Part shown: positions 1-8,642 of the stretch, piece by piece
How positions within the stretch are numbered: the stretch's first letter is position 1
Layout of the letters: every line of letters begins with the position of its first letter
NCBI RefSeq assembly: GCF_902498825.1
Contig: NZ_LR701459.1
Location: 1,494,001-1,558,000 of the forward strand
DNA from: Rhizobium sp. EC-SD404
GTDB taxonomy: Bacteria > Pseudomonadota > Alphaproteobacteria > Rhizobiales > Rhizobiaceae
Direction of reading: 5' to 3'
DNA: 64,000 nt
Notes under the pieces: generated by a model
What the model saw: the letters and a program-made list of their open reading frames with translations, nothing else
What the model was told of the DNA's origin: nothing
Database searches by the model: none
Translations under genes and position numbers: made by a program

Positions 1-221
1 CGCTGACGTCCGGGCCGCGCCTGCGTCAGCTTGTTCTGCTGGCCGTCGCACTCATCATTACTTTCGCCATGGCCTTCTTCTCGATCGGCTTCTTCCAACG
101 TGGCATTGTCATGGGCCTGGTCTGGCTAACCCCCGCCGTCGTGTTCCTATCGGTCGCCAAGCACTTCTGGGAGCAGTACAAGGCGGACCGGATGCTGGCG
201 GAGTATGTGGAGCGGGCGTGA
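1..221 (+). CDS. Membrane protein, 3' end only
   Basis: The window opens inside this gene. The frame ending in TGA at 219-221 reads 73 residues with no start in view. It holds two hydrophobic stretches, one around FAMAFFSIGFF and one around GLVWLTPAVVFLSVAKHFW, then a charged cytoplasmic-looking tail ending EYVERA. This fits the C-terminal half of a small inner-membrane protein. I do not recognise the family and the function is unknown. The 160 bp that follow, up to the convergent DUF2019 gene, show no gene or clear terminator. Confidence 0.6.
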   Translation, partial: LTSGPRLRQLVLLAVALIITFAMAFFSIGFFQRGIVMGLVWLTPAVVFLSVAKHFWEQYKADRMLAEYVERA

Positions 222-381
222 AGCGCGGGCATCAGCTCACCGGTATGCATTGCGACTTTTCATTCGGGAAGTCGGCGACGGCTTCAGGCAGCACTTCATG
301 CAATTGCAGCACTAGAGCATGAGGAGCATTACGTGAACATCCGGGCTCATGCAATCAAAGATTGCGGGCAGTTCTCCGATA

Positions 382-753
382 TCAATCTGGCTCCCAAACA
401 CCTGAATCCCAAGCATGAAGCGACATTCCCGCCGAGCCGGCCTGTGGCCAGGAAGATGCGCTGATGCGTTCCAAGACTCGTCGCGCTTCTACTGGGGCAA
501 CAGATCGGGTGGCCTGTGCGGCGAGGAAGCGGACTTCCATGCTGGGGTGGTCATAAAGAGCCAGCAGAGCGATGCGCTGATCGCCGGGCCGCGCCCGCAG
601 TTCCGTTTGGATCGCTACCTTCTGCCGATAGAGTTTCTTGTAGAGCGCCAAGCGACCATCGATGTCTGCCTGCTCCATCCTGAGCGCGACATCTGCGAAG
701 TTAGCCACAAGCGCATCAACCTTTGTACTTGATAGATCAGGTACAGTTGTCAT
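382..753 (-). CDS. DUF2019 domain protein, candidate immunity protein
   Basis: A 123-residue protein. The stretch from KVDALVANFADVALRMEQAD through LLALYDHPSMEVRFLAAQAT to SSWPQAGSAGMSLHAWDSG matches my recollection of DUF2019, a short all-helical HEAT-like fold. The ATG at 753 is chosen because a CGGAG motif lies about 11 bases upstream; an alternative start at 813 would overlap the preceding gene. The gene begins 31 bp after the stop of the HHIVE toxin-like gene, so the two are probably co-transcribed. Small HEAT-like proteins directly downstream of polymorphic toxin genes are often immunity proteins, so that role is inferred. It appears intact although the toxin-like gene is interrupted. 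Confidence 0.75.
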   Translation of the reverse strand: MTTVPDLSSTKVDALVANFADVALRMEQADIDGRLALYKKLYRQKVAIQTELRARPGDQRIALLALYDHPSMEVRFLAAQATRSVAPVEARRVLERISASSWPQAGSAGMSLHAWDSGVWEPD

Positions 754-784
754 GGCTTGAGCACTCCGAACTTCTGCAAGGCCC

Positions 785-1510
785 TTAGGCCCTCGCGTCT
801 CTGCTCCATCCAAGATCTTGCCATAAGGAAAGCGCGAGGGCTTTTGCCTCCGTAATCATCATTCGGTCTGCATACCATCGATTAATCAGCCAGTGCCGCA
901 TCCGCGGTATCAGCACGATGTTGTTAGGATCATTGATCATATCCTCGGAAAAACCGCTCAGTCTAGCAGTCGATCGTTCGACGATGTGGTGTCTGTCATA
1001 GCCCGCCAATGGCGTTTTCGCTCTGTTGAGCAGTTCCTCAAGCGTGCGTGGGGCATCGCGGTAGGATTCGATCAGCGGAAGTCTGTCATACAGTCAATGT
1101 CCGATCGTGATTGCTCGACCCCAGGGCGTCGCTCGCCAAGCGTTGCGCGCGATCCATTCTGCGACCCGTATAGCGATGCGCGTTCTTTCTCGCGAGCTAC
1201 GAGGGCGCGGGTCAGGAATTCCCGGCCAGTCATCCGGTGGTTCGGACGGATCAAAGTTCGCTGCTAGCGCAGGAAAATCTCTGTCGGCGGTCGATTGAGC
1301 GGGGGATCGATTGGCCGATTGCTCTCCGTCCACCCGAACCCATCTGCCACCCCTTCGGCTGCCCCGTGGCACGCGCGGTTGGTTCGGGTCGAAATTCGCC
1401 TTGGCCAGAAGATATCTGACATAGTTTGCGTGGATCAGCACCGCATGGGCGCTCAGATGCCAGCGTTGGCGCAGCAGATCGTCGATTTCTCTTCGGTTGG
1501 CATTTGCCAT
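785..1510 (-). pseudogene. Toxin-like protein with C-terminal HHIVE nuclease-type domain, interrupted by in-frame TGA
   Basis: The ATG at 1510 has a GGGGG ribosome site upstream. The frame runs 138 codons to a TGA at 1094-1096, then continues open in the same frame for a further 102 codons to TAA at 785-787. The first part carries NFDPNQPRVPRGSRRGG, a proline/glycine motif I recall from rhizobial secreted or toxin-like proteins. The second part carries GYDRHHIVERS and NNIVLIPRMRHWLI, the signature of an HNH/His-Me-finger type toxin domain. In related proteins as I remember them, a tryptophan precedes LYD, so TGG to TGA is the simplest reading. Either a nonsense mutation or a sequencing error could explain it. 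The DUF2019 gene follows directly. Confidence 0.65.
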
Positions 1511-1712
1511 GGAAGCCCCCAGCAACCGTTCCAGAATACGGTCGGCGCTGCGGGCGGGGATGAAGTCGATGACTATTCAGGCGTTCCGCCGGCGGCGCGT
1601 TCGAGATTCCAAAGCCCTTGCGTAGCACGTCCCCCGCTTGCCTCTCCTTCCATCCTCGGCTATCACTCCTTCCATGAGCAAGAGGCGCAACACGGCTGGA
1701 TCTTTCCGCGAC

Positions 1713-1799
1713 ATGGGCATTTCGTCCGTGTCAGTCCGTGCGCGTACGCTCAGCTCGCTTCTTCTTCTCGGCCTTACGCGCGGTTGCCGGGTCCTTTGA
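1713..1799 (+). promoter_or_regulatory. Leucine-rich leader peptide and attenuator-like region of leuA
   Basis: An ATG at 1713 opens a 28-codon frame ending in TGA at 1797-1799. It encodes four consecutive leucines and a fifth two codons later (SSLLLLGLTRG). Downstream arms can pair: GTTGCCGG (1783-1790) with CCGGCAAC (1828-1835), and alternatively AGGAGC (1799-1804) with GCTCCT (1837-1842). The first arm lies inside the peptide frame just after the leucine codons, which is where a stalled ribosome would mask it. This is the layout of translation-dependent attenuation, known for amino-acid operons in proteobacteria. I see no strong U-run after the second stem and the peptide's ribosome site is weak. 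Confidence 0.6.
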
Positions 1800-1951
1800 G
1801 GAGCGCCCGGCGGCCGTAGAGGCTTTGCCGGCAACAGCTCCTTATCCCTTTGACACTGCCAGTGAATTGACCGATTGAGGTCCCGCTTATGCGATGTTTC
1901 GTGCCCCGCTGAGGGCACGCGCGTCGAGCGGAGGAGACGGAGACGAAAGCC

Positions 1952-3694
1952 ATGACTGTCCACGCCAAGCAAGAAAAGTCCGCAGTCCGCAGCCGACAGG
2001 GCATGCCGAGCGCGCCCGAGAAGTACCAGCCCTATCCGCAGATCGATCTCTCCGACCGGACCTGGCCGTCGCGCCGGATCGAGAAGGCGCCGATCTGGTG
2101 TTCTGTGGATCTGCGCGACGGTAACCAGGCGTTGGTCGACCCGATGGGCCACGATCGCAAGGAGCGCATGTTCAAGCTGCTGCTCGACATGGGTTTCCCG
2201 GAAATCGAGATCGGCTTTCCATCTGCGTCGCAAACGGATTTCGATTTTGCGCGCTGGTGCGTGGAGCAGGGCAATGTGCCGAGCGACGTCTCGCTGCAGG
2301 TGCTGGTGCAGTGCCGGCCGGAACTGATCACGCGGACATTTGAAGCGCTCGAAGGCGCACACCGGCCGATCGTCCATTTCTACAACTCGACATCGGAGTT
2401 GCAGCGCCGCGTTGTGTTCCAGAAGGATGTGCGCGGCATCAAGGAAATCGCGACCGATGCCGCAAAGATGATCATGGACATGGCGTCCAAGGTCGGCGGC
2501 GGCGCGGACAGTTACCGGTTCCAGTATTCGCCGGAGAGTTTTACAGGCACCGAGCTCGAGGTTGCGCTCGAGATCTGTAACGCGGTCACCGAGATCGTGA
2601 AGCCAACCCCCGACAACAAGCTGATCATCAATTTGCCGTCGACCGTAGAGATGTCGACGCCCAACATCTATGCCGACCAGATCGAATGGATGTGCCGCAA
2701 CCTCGATAACCGCGAGAACCTGATCATCTCGCTGCACCCGCACAACGATCGCGGCACCGGCATTGCCGCAACCGAACTCGGCCTGATGGCCGGAGCGGAC
2801 CGTGTCGAAGGCACGCTCTTCGGCAATGGCGAGCGCACCGGCAACGTCGATGTGGTGACGCTGGCGCTCAACATGTTCACCCAAGGCGTCGATCCCGAGC
2901 TGGATTGCTCGGACATCGAGCGGATGAAGGCCGTCTACGAATATTCCAACCAGATGACGATCGCCGAGCGCCACCCTTATGTGGGTGAACTCGTCTACAC
3001 CGCATTCTCCGGCTCGCACCAAGATGCGATCAACAAGGGTATGAAGGCGATCAAGATCGCCAACAAGCCGCTCTGGGAAGTACCCTATCTGCCGATCGAC
3101 CCGAAGGACGTCGGCCGGAGCTACGAGGCCATCATTCGTATCAACTCGCAGTCGGGTAAGGGCGGCATCGCCTATATCCTGCAAGAGGATTACGGGCTGA
3201 ATCTGCCGAAGAAATTGCAGGTGGAATTCCGCGAAGACATCCAGCGTATCACCGACGAGGAGGGCAAGGAGTTGCCGTCCCGCCGCATCTATGAGCGCTT
3301 CATGGAACGCTATGTCGGCCAGCCCGGCTCGCGGCTTTCCTTTGTCGACCACCACACCTATGCGGAAGGATCGGTAAAGGGCAGGCGTATCGTCGCTGCC
3401 GAAATCACTGATGGCGGCGAGACGAAGCGGATCGAAGGCAAGGGCACAGGCCCGGTCGACGGGTTCGTCGATGCGCTCAACAAGTATCTCGGCATCGAGA
3501 TGACGGTCGCCGACTATTCGGAGCATTCGATGCAGCACGGATCGAATGCGGCAGCGATCTGCTACATGGAAATGGAGCATGACGGGCGCACCATCTTCGG
3601 CGTCGGTGTGAACCAGAACATCGTTGCCGCATCGCTCGAGGCGATCGTCTCCGCTGCCAATCGCATCATCGATCGTATCGGTGGTGCCGGATGA
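1952..3694 (+). CDS. leuA: 2-isopropylmalate synthase
   Basis: Condenses acetyl-CoA with 2-oxoisovalerate, the first committed step of leucine synthesis in the cytoplasm. The 580-residue length fits the long LeuA subfamily (about 560-600). An N-terminal extension precedes the TIM-barrel catalytic domain, which shows SVDLRDGNQ, SLHPHNDRG and GERTGNVD. The C-terminal part (from about residue 440, RLSFVDHHTY onward) is the regulatory domain where leucine feedback acts in this family. The start ATG has GGAGGAGACGGAG upstream. A leucine-rich leader peptide lies 150 bp upstream, suggesting attenuation. The stop overlaps the start of the next gene (ATGA). Confidence 0.97.
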   Translation: MTVHAKQEKSAVRSRQGMPSAPEKYQPYPQIDLSDRTWPSRRIEKAPIWCSVDLRDGNQALVDPMGHDRKERMFKLLLDMGFPEIEIGFPSASQTDFDFARWCVEQGNVPSDVSLQVLVQCRPELITRTFEALEGAHRPIVHFYNSTSELQRRVVFQKDVRGIKEIATDAAKMIMDMASKVGGGADSYRFQYSPESFTGTELEVALEICNAVTEIVKPTPDNKLIINLPSTVEMSTPNIYADQIEWMCRNLDNRENLIISLHPHNDRGTGIAATELGLMAGADRVEGTLFGNGERTGNVDVVTLALNMFTQGVDPELDCSDIERMKAVYEYSNQMTIAERHPYVGELVYTAFSGSHQDAINKGMKAIKIANKPLWEVPYLPIDPKDVGRSYEAIIRINSQSGKGGIAYILQEDYGLNLPKKLQVEFREDIQRITDEEGKELPSRRIYERFMERYVGQPGSRLSFVDHHTYAEGSVKGRRIVAAEITDGGETKRIEGKGTGPVDGFVDALNKYLGIEMTVADYSEHSMQHGSNAAAICYMEMEHDGRTIFGVGVNQNIVAASLEAIVSAANRIIDRIGGAG

Positions 3695-4506
3695 CGGCGG
3701 ACAAGGCCAAGGCGGATCGATCCGAGACACCGCTTTTCGCCATCACCGAGGGAGATGCGACGGCGCGCGCGCCGGTCGTCTTCCTGCACGGCTTCGGCGG
3801 CTCGGCGGATGTCTGGGCCGATGTCGCCGCCGCCATCGCCGTCGATCATCCGACGGTCGCCTATGATCTGCCCGGGCACGCGCGCTCGCTCGCATCTTCC
3901 GGCATCGGCGGGGCAGGGCGGATGGCGAAGGCGATCGCAGCCGATCTGGACAGCCGCGGCATCGCCGGCGTGCATCTCGTCGGCCATTCGATGGGTGGCG
4001 CGGTGGCGGCACTTCTGGCGCTTCGCGATCCAAACCGAGTCGTTTCTCTGACATTGCTCGCGCCCGGTGGCTTCGGGTCGGAGATCAATCATCGGCTGCT
4101 TCAGCGCTATGCGCAGGCGGCCGATGCCCATGCCATCCGGCTTGCGCTCGAGGAGATGTATGGCTGGAACCGGCCGTTCAGCGATGCGACCGTCGAGGCC
4201 TATGTGGCTTTGCGTGCGCAGCCGGGTGCGATCGAAACGCTGCTCGCGATTCATGAAACCATGACGACGGGCACTGGCCTCGATCGGCGACAGGGCATGA
4301 TCGCGCGTGCCGATCTCGAAACGCTGACGATGCCGGTCAAGGTCCTCTGGGGCAAGCAGGATCGCGTCCTGCCAACACGCCAGGCGCATCGGTTACCGCC
4401 GCTATTCGCGGCCCATGTCTTCGAGGACACCGGGCATATGCTAATCGACGAGCAGCGCGAAGCGGTCATTACGCTCGTCGAGCAATCCATCAAGACGGGT
4501 GGCTAG
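3691..4506 (+). CDS. Alpha/beta-fold hydrolase
   Basis: A 271-residue alpha/beta hydrolase. The oxyanion-hole motif HGFGG is at 33-37, the nucleophile elbow GHSMG at 98-102 (Ser100), the likely acid Asp223 in GKQDRVL, and the likely base His248 in DTGHML. The layout resembles acetoin-dehydrogenase-E2-like or epoxide-hydrolase-like members, but it has no lipoyl domain and the substrate cannot be told from sequence. Its ATG overlaps the leuA stop by four bases, so it is translationally coupled to leuA. A role in leucine metabolism is not established by that alone. Confidence 0.85.
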   Translation: MTADKAKADRSETPLFAITEGDATARAPVVFLHGFGGSADVWADVAAAIAVDHPTVAYDLPGHARSLASSGIGGAGRMAKAIAADLDSRGIAGVHLVGHSMGGAVAALLALRDPNRVVSLTLLAPGGFGSEINHRLLQRYAQAADAHAIRLALEEMYGWNRPFSDATVEAYVALRAQPGAIETLLAIHETMTTGTGLDRRQGMIARADLETLTMPVKVLWGKQDRVLPTRQAHRLPPLFAAHVFEDTGHMLIDEQREAVITLVEQSIKTGG

Positions 4507-4601
4507 CTCTTCCGCGTGACGGCCGTCTCCCTCGCCAAGGCCGCTCGCATTGTGTTAATAAACAGTTAAGCCGCTTTCTGGCTCAGCGAGGGTTCTGCGT
4601 G

Positions 4602-5294
4602 ATGAGCGATCAGTCCAGATCTGCGCGCCAGCGGCGCCTCTCGGAGATCATTCGAGAAGTGAAGGTGGCCGCAGCCGAGCGAGACGACGTGGTCGTCGAC
4701 ATGCGCGATGCGGATCGGGCGCGCCTGGAACTGCTCGCTCAGGAACTTGAACCCGTCATCGCCGACGTGCCGGCCGAGGACGATCAGTTCGATTTCGCCT
4801 TGTCCTCCGGACTACAGCCACGGTTCTGGATCGACGCCGTTGCACATGTCCATATGGCCCGCGACCGGCGGACCTATCGCTTCGTGCGCGACACCAGGCT
4901 TGGGCGCACCCTCATGAGCGAAACGGCAGACATGGCGGAGACGGCGGACTCCGTCTCGCGCTATATTGCCGAGCGGATCATTCAGCGCCAACGTCTGCTC
5001 GAAGGCGATTTCGAAGCAATGCGGACGTCTTACGAGACTGAAGTACGATCAAGCGCGCCAAGCGGACGGCGTGGCCGGTCACTGCCGGCTGACAACGCCA
5101 AGGCGGATGCTGCTCACCCCCCGTTGTCGAGCGCGCCGACATCACCGTCGGCTCTGGCTCTGCCGACCACAGAACGATCGCAGGGCTCCAATTCGAGAAG
5201 CCTACTTGTCGGCTTCATCTGGTTCCTGAGCGGTTGCATATTGGGCGGCCTGCTTCTGATGGCGTCGTTCGCCGATCGCTTCCTGCAGCAATGA
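4602..5294 (+). CDS. Hypothetical protein with C-terminal membrane anchor
   Basis: About 230 residues: an N-terminal charged, partly helical region (to about 130), a low-complexity Ser/Pro/Ala linker (about 150-198), and one C-terminal membrane segment (LLVGFIWFLSGCILGGLLLM). The protein would be tail-anchored with its bulk in the cytoplasm. I do not recognise a domain. GAGGG lies 9-14 bases before the ATG; a GTG three bases upstream is an equally possible start. Its last 93 bp overlap the end of the convergent metallophosphoesterase gene. Confidence 0.7.
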   Translation: MSDQSRSARQRRLSEIIREVKVAAAERDDVVVDMRDADRARLELLAQELEPVIADVPAEDDQFDFALSSGLQPRFWIDAVAHVHMARDRRTYRFVRDTRLGRTLMSETADMAETADSVSRYIAERIIQRQRLLEGDFEAMRTSYETEVRSSAPSGRRGRSLPADNAKADAAHPPLSSAPTSPSALALPTTERSQGSNSRSLLVGFIWFLSGCILGGLLLMASFADRFLQQ

Positions 5295-6254
5295 TGCCCG
5301 GTCCTGGCCAAGCGCCGGGTCGATGTGACCGGGCGGAACCGTTTCGGGCCGGGTCAGATCGTCGTCGCTGATCCGGATCGGCTTGTCGCCGCCATCCTCC
5401 GGCAGTTGAAACCGTTCAAGCCGGCACTGCCAATCGTCGGGTTTCCCATCGATCGAGAAGTAATTGTAGGTGGCCGTCGGTTTGACGCCGCCTGGGCCTT
5501 GGCTCGCCGAGGCGATGCCGACCACGGGGACGAGCCCGCCAGGCGAAGGCAGCCAGTGGATCGTGTTGAGATGGGTATGGCCGTGCAACACCAGTTCGGC
5601 GCCTGCGTCGCGCAAAACTCGCGAGAAGCGCCCGATGCCGATCATGCGCTTGTGCCAGATCGCGGCGCGGCGAACCGGCGGATGGTGGATCATGACGATC
5701 CGAAAAAGCCCGGCGTTCTTGGCCTGCTTCAGCAACTCGACTGTGCGTCGTGCTTGCGGAATGCCGAAATAGCCGCTCGCCACGAAGGGCGGAGTTGCGG
5801 TGGCGGTCGAAATGCCGATCAGCGCAACGTTCTGGCGAACGCGCATGAACGGAAACAGCCCATTGTCTGGCCGGATCAGGCGCTCATCGTCGCTGGTCAT
5901 GTAGCTGCGCCAAGCAACGGCCACCTTGTCGTAGGCGCCGGGCACATAGGCATCGTGGTTGCCGGGCACCACCGACGTCGAGAGCCCATCGCCGATGGCC
6001 TCAAGCCACGCGGTCGCGACATCGACTTCGTTGTCGGTTGCGAGATTGACCAGGTCGCCAGTGATCGCGAGGTGGTCGGGCTTCTTCTCGAAGATGTCGT
6101 CGAGCAGCGCTTCCAGCACATTGCCGAACAGCGCCTTGCGCCGATGGCGCCGCCAGTTCACATAGCCCGTGATGCGCTTGGATGCGAGTTCGCGCATGGA
6201 CGGGACGTGTTCGAGCCCCAGATGGATATCGGAAATATGAGCCAGCCGAAACAT
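5202..6254 (-). CDS. Calcineurin-like metallophosphoesterase
   Basis: A 350-residue protein with the full set of dinuclear-metal motifs: DIH at residues 9-11, GDL at 66-68, GNHD at 98-101, HH at 190-191 and HGHTH at 224-228. The family hydrolyses phosphomono- or diesters, including cyclic nucleotides; the substrate here is unknown. No signal peptide is visible, so it is probably cytoplasmic. The last 35 or so residues are charged, low-complexity and outside the domain. They lie exactly where the gene overlaps the convergent neighbour, so the tail may be a late extension. The start overlaps the divergent NUDIX gene start by 18 bp. Confidence 0.9.
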   Translation of the reverse strand: MFRLAHISDIHLGLEHVPSMRELASKRITGYVNWRRHRRKALFGNVLEALLDDIFEKKPDHLAITGDLVNLATDNEVDVATAWLEAIGDGLSTSVVPGNHDAYVPGAYDKVAVAWRSYMTSDDERLIRPDNGLFPFMRVRQNVALIGISTATATPPFVASGYFGIPQARRTVELLKQAKNAGLFRIVMIHHPPVRRAAIWHKRMIGIGRFSRVLRDAGAELVLHGHTHLNTIHWLPSPGGLVPVVGIASASQGPGGVKPTATYNYFSIDGKPDDWQCRLERFQLPEDGGDKPIRISDDDLTRPETVPPGHIDPALGQDRASLLQEAIGERRHQKQAAQYATAQEPDEADK

Positions 6255-6767
6255 TCAGGCACCGATCCGGAGCTGCGTCAGGCCGAACCGCCGAGCTTTG
6301 GTGTGCGTCAGTTGGCGCGGCGCTTGCGGCTGAGACTCTATCATTTCTTCTTCCTGGTCAGGCGACCGATGACGCTTGGCGTGCGCATGCTGGCATTCGA
6401 TCGGGATGGCCGCATCTTCCTGGTGCGGCACACCTATGTGAGCGGATGGCATTTGCCGGGTGGCGGGGTGGACCCCGGCGAGACGGTTCTGCAGGCCGTT
6501 GAAAAGGAACTTCGCGAGGAAGGCAACCTCACGCTGATCGAAGCGCCACGACTCGCCGGCGTCTATTTCAATCGCGGAGCAAGCAGGCGGGATCATGTGG
6601 TCCTTTATCACTGTTCGCTCGTGGCGCAGGAACGTGCCAAGCGTGCGGATCGCGAGATTGCCGAGGCTGGGTTCTTCAACGTGGATGCTTTGCCGGAGGG
6701 AACGACCCCGGCCACACGGAAAAGGCTCGCGGAGCTCAATGGTTCCGAAGCCTCTCCCTATTGGTAG
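6237..6767 (+). CDS. NUDIX hydrolase
   Basis: About 176 residues. After an N-terminal helical segment (VRQLARRLRLRLYHFFFLVRRPMTLGVR) comes the NUDIX fold with the box GGGVDPGE...KELREEGNL. It is close to the consensus but with Lys for Arg and Asn at the usual second Gly. The family cleaves nucleoside diphosphates linked to another moiety; the substrate is not predictable here. I chose the ATG at 6237, which makes the gene overlap the divergent phosphoesterase by 18 bp; a GTG at 6303 is an alternative. The stop is 8 bp from the end of the convergent gene. Confidence 0.85.
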   Translation: MSQPKHSGTDPELRQAEPPSFGVRQLARRLRLRLYHFFFLVRRPMTLGVRMLAFDRDGRIFLVRHTYVSGWHLPGGGVDPGETVLQAVEKELREEGNLTLIEAPRLAGVYFNRGASRRDHVVLYHCSLVAQERAKRADREIAEAGFFNVDALPEGTTPATRKRLAELNGSEASPYW

Positions 6768-6775
6768 GCCGGCTG

Positions 6776-7765
6776 TCAGGCAGCCTGTGCCAGATGGTCC
6801 CGACCGTGGGGCGCATCGTAATCCAGTGCGGGGCCGACGGGAACGATCCCCGTCGGGTTGATGGTGGCATGGCTGCCGTAATAGTGCCGCTTGATGTGAA
6901 GCAGGTTGACGGTCTCGGCGATGCCCGGCATCTGGTAGAGTTCGCGCATGTAGCCCGAAAGGTTCGGGTAATCAGCGATGCGGCGCAGATTGCATTTGAA
7001 GTGGCCGACATAGACCGGATCGAACCGGACCAGTGTCGTGAAGAGCCGCCAATCGGCTTCCGTCACGCGCTCGCCGACCAGGTAGCGATTTTTCGAGAGA
7101 CGTTCTTCGACCTCATCCAGCGCATCGAAAAGAGCCGTGAAATGCTCTTCATAGGCTTCCTGGGTCGTGGCGAAACCACATTTATAGACGCCGTTGTTGA
7201 TCGCGTCGTAGACAAGGTCGTTGATCTCGTCGATCTCGCCGCGCAGCTCCTTCGGGTAGAAATCTAACTTGTCGTCACCGATCTCGTCGAAGGCTGAATT
7301 CAACATCCGGATGATGTCGGCGGATTCGTTCGACACGATCGTCCCGCGCTCCTTGTCCCAGAGCACCGGCACGGTGACCCGGCCGGAATAGACCATGTCG
7401 GCCTTGGTGTAGACCTGCCAAAGCTTCGAGAAGCCGAAGAGGTGATCGACTGTGCCGCCGTCACGGTCTTTGAACTCCCAGCCATTCTCGCCCATGTGGT
7501 AATCGACGACCGAGACGGAAATCGCGTCCTCGAGCTTCTTGAGCTTGCGGAAGATCAACGTGCGGTGCGCCCACGGGCATGCATAGGAGACATAGAGGTG
7601 GTAGCGGCCAGCTTTGGCCTTGAAGCCCTTCTCTCCGGTCGGCCCGGCGGAGCCGTCGGCTGTCACCCAGTTGCGAAACTGCGATTCAGACCGCTTGAAA
7701 TGGCCTTTCGTTTCCTTGGTGTCGTACCAGACATCCTGCCATTGTCCCTCGACGAGCAAGCCCAT
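6776..7765 (-). CDS. yqjG: Glutathionyl-hydroquinone reductase (YqjG/ECM4-type GST)
   Basis: A 329-residue Xi-class glutathione transferase relative. The active-site segment SYACPWAHRT places the catalytic Cys at residue 63. The N-terminal region with WQDVWYDTKETKGHFKRSES and the later DYHMGENGW are typical of the family, followed by a helical GST C-terminal domain. These enzymes reduce glutathionyl-hydroquinones, releasing GSH, in the cytoplasm. The start ATG has GGAG about nine bases upstream. It stands alone between convergent and divergent neighbours, so it is probably a single transcript. Confidence 0.93.
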   Translation of the reverse strand: MGLLVEGQWQDVWYDTKETKGHFKRSESQFRNWVTADGSAGPTGEKGFKAKAGRYHLYVSYACPWAHRTLIFRKLKKLEDAISVSVVDYHMGENGWEFKDRDGGTVDHLFGFSKLWQVYTKADMVYSGRVTVPVLWDKERGTIVSNESADIIRMLNSAFDEIGDDKLDFYPKELRGEIDEINDLVYDAINNGVYKCGFATTQEAYEEHFTALFDALDEVEERLSKNRYLVGERVTEADWRLFTTLVRFDPVYVGHFKCNLRRIADYPNLSGYMRELYQMPGIAETVNLLHIKRHYYGSHATINPTGIVPVGPALDYDAPHGRDHLAQAA

Positions 7766-8024
7766 TCACCGATCTCCATTATTTTAGCGTCTTGTATCCA
7801 TTGTAGGCGGAACGCGGCTCTGCGGGAAACGATGCACCGAAGACAGTCTGTTTTTCCTGTTGGCGGTGGCGCAGCCCCATGCTATCGCCGCGATGCCCTG
7901 ACAGCGGGGCACTAGGAAAGCAGCTTTGCATCAGCCGACCAGACAGCGACGATCCTGATTGTTCCCGTGCCTCGAGAGAGGGCGCGGCGCACCCTCGTTG
8001 CGGTTCATTGCTGGTCCAGCCTTC

Positions 8025-8525
8025 ATGCTTAATCCCGATATCGTCTATCTGACCGAAGACCCGTCGCACGACGGCATCATTCAATTGATCAACCAGGAAG
8101 CCTTCGGGCCGGGCCGTTTCACCCGCGCCGCCGAACGTGTGCGCGAGCAGGGGCCGCACGATCGCCGCCTTTCGTTCGTTGCAAGCGAGAACGGCGCGAT
8201 CGTGGGTTCCGTGCGGCTCACGCCCGTGCTCGCCGGCGGAGTGAAGGCGCATCTGCTCGGCCCGCTGGCCGTACGGCCCACGCACAAGAACCGAGGGATC
8301 GGGCGGGCGCTCGTCGCCATATCGGTCGGTCGTGCACTCGATCAGGGCAGCGAAGGCGTGATCCTCGTCGGCGATCCGCCCTATTATCAGCCACTCGGTT
8401 TCGAGCTGGTCGCGATCGGGACGCTGGCGTTCCCCGGCCCCGTCGATCCATCCCGCATTCTCATCGCCGGCTGCTCGCCGACGGCCCGCGCGAAGCTTGC
8501 GGGCACGATCGGCTGGCGGACTTAG
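8025..8525 (+). CDS. GNAT family N-acetyltransferase
   Basis: About 166 residues. The acetyl-CoA binding region is VRPTHKNRGIGRALV (the R/Q-x-x-G-x-G/A loop is R-G-I-G). It is preceded by a beta strand HLLGPLAV and followed by GVILVGDPPYYQPLGFE, which is characteristic of the YhbS-like subgroup. The substrate is unknown. The ATG at 8025 begins where similarity to the family should begin; the open frame extends 22 codons further upstream but lacks GNAT features. It is followed by an intergenic repeat. Confidence 0.85.
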   Translation: MLNPDIVYLTEDPSHDGIIQLINQEAFGPGRFTRAAERVREQGPHDRRLSFVASENGAIVGSVRLTPVLAGGVKAHLLGPLAVRPTHKNRGIGRALVAISVGRALDQGSEGVILVGDPPYYQPLGFELVAIGTLAFPGPVDPSRILIAGCSPTARAKLAGTIGWRT

Positions 8526-8540
8526 GGCAATTTCGCTGTT

Positions 8541-8625
8541 TTTCGAACCGCTCAATTGCCCCCAGTTTTTGGTTAGTCGCGTTTCCGAACGGTGAACCGG
8601 TATCCACTTCACCTGGAAACGCTCT
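8541..8625 (+). repeat. Dispersed intergenic repeat, copy A
   Basis: An 85-bp stretch nearly identical to 27529-27613. The best-conserved core is GGTGAACCGGTATCCACTTC followed by ACCTGG; the arms GCGTTTCC and GGAAACGC pair, so the RNA or DNA can form a hairpin. It lies between two convergent genes. Similar hairpin-forming repeats are scattered between genes in many Hyphomicrobiales. Its role, if any, is unknown. Confidence 0.7.
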
Positions 8626-8642
8626 AGCCAATTGATCCGCGA

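Noticed and set aside
1094..1096. The TGA in the toxin-like gene as programmed readthrough or a selenocysteine codon
   Set aside because: No SECIS-like hairpin is evident after the TGA, and the expected residue is Trp in my memory of the family. A mutation or sequencing error is simpler.
1577..3730. A minus-strand open frame of 717 codons opposite leuA
   Set aside because: Antisense of a well-supported leuA gene; no domain and biased composition.
5325..6236. Extending the NUDIX gene upstream to 5325
   Set aside because: That part is antisense to the metallophosphoesterase and has no NUDIX features. The protein proper starts at or after 6237.
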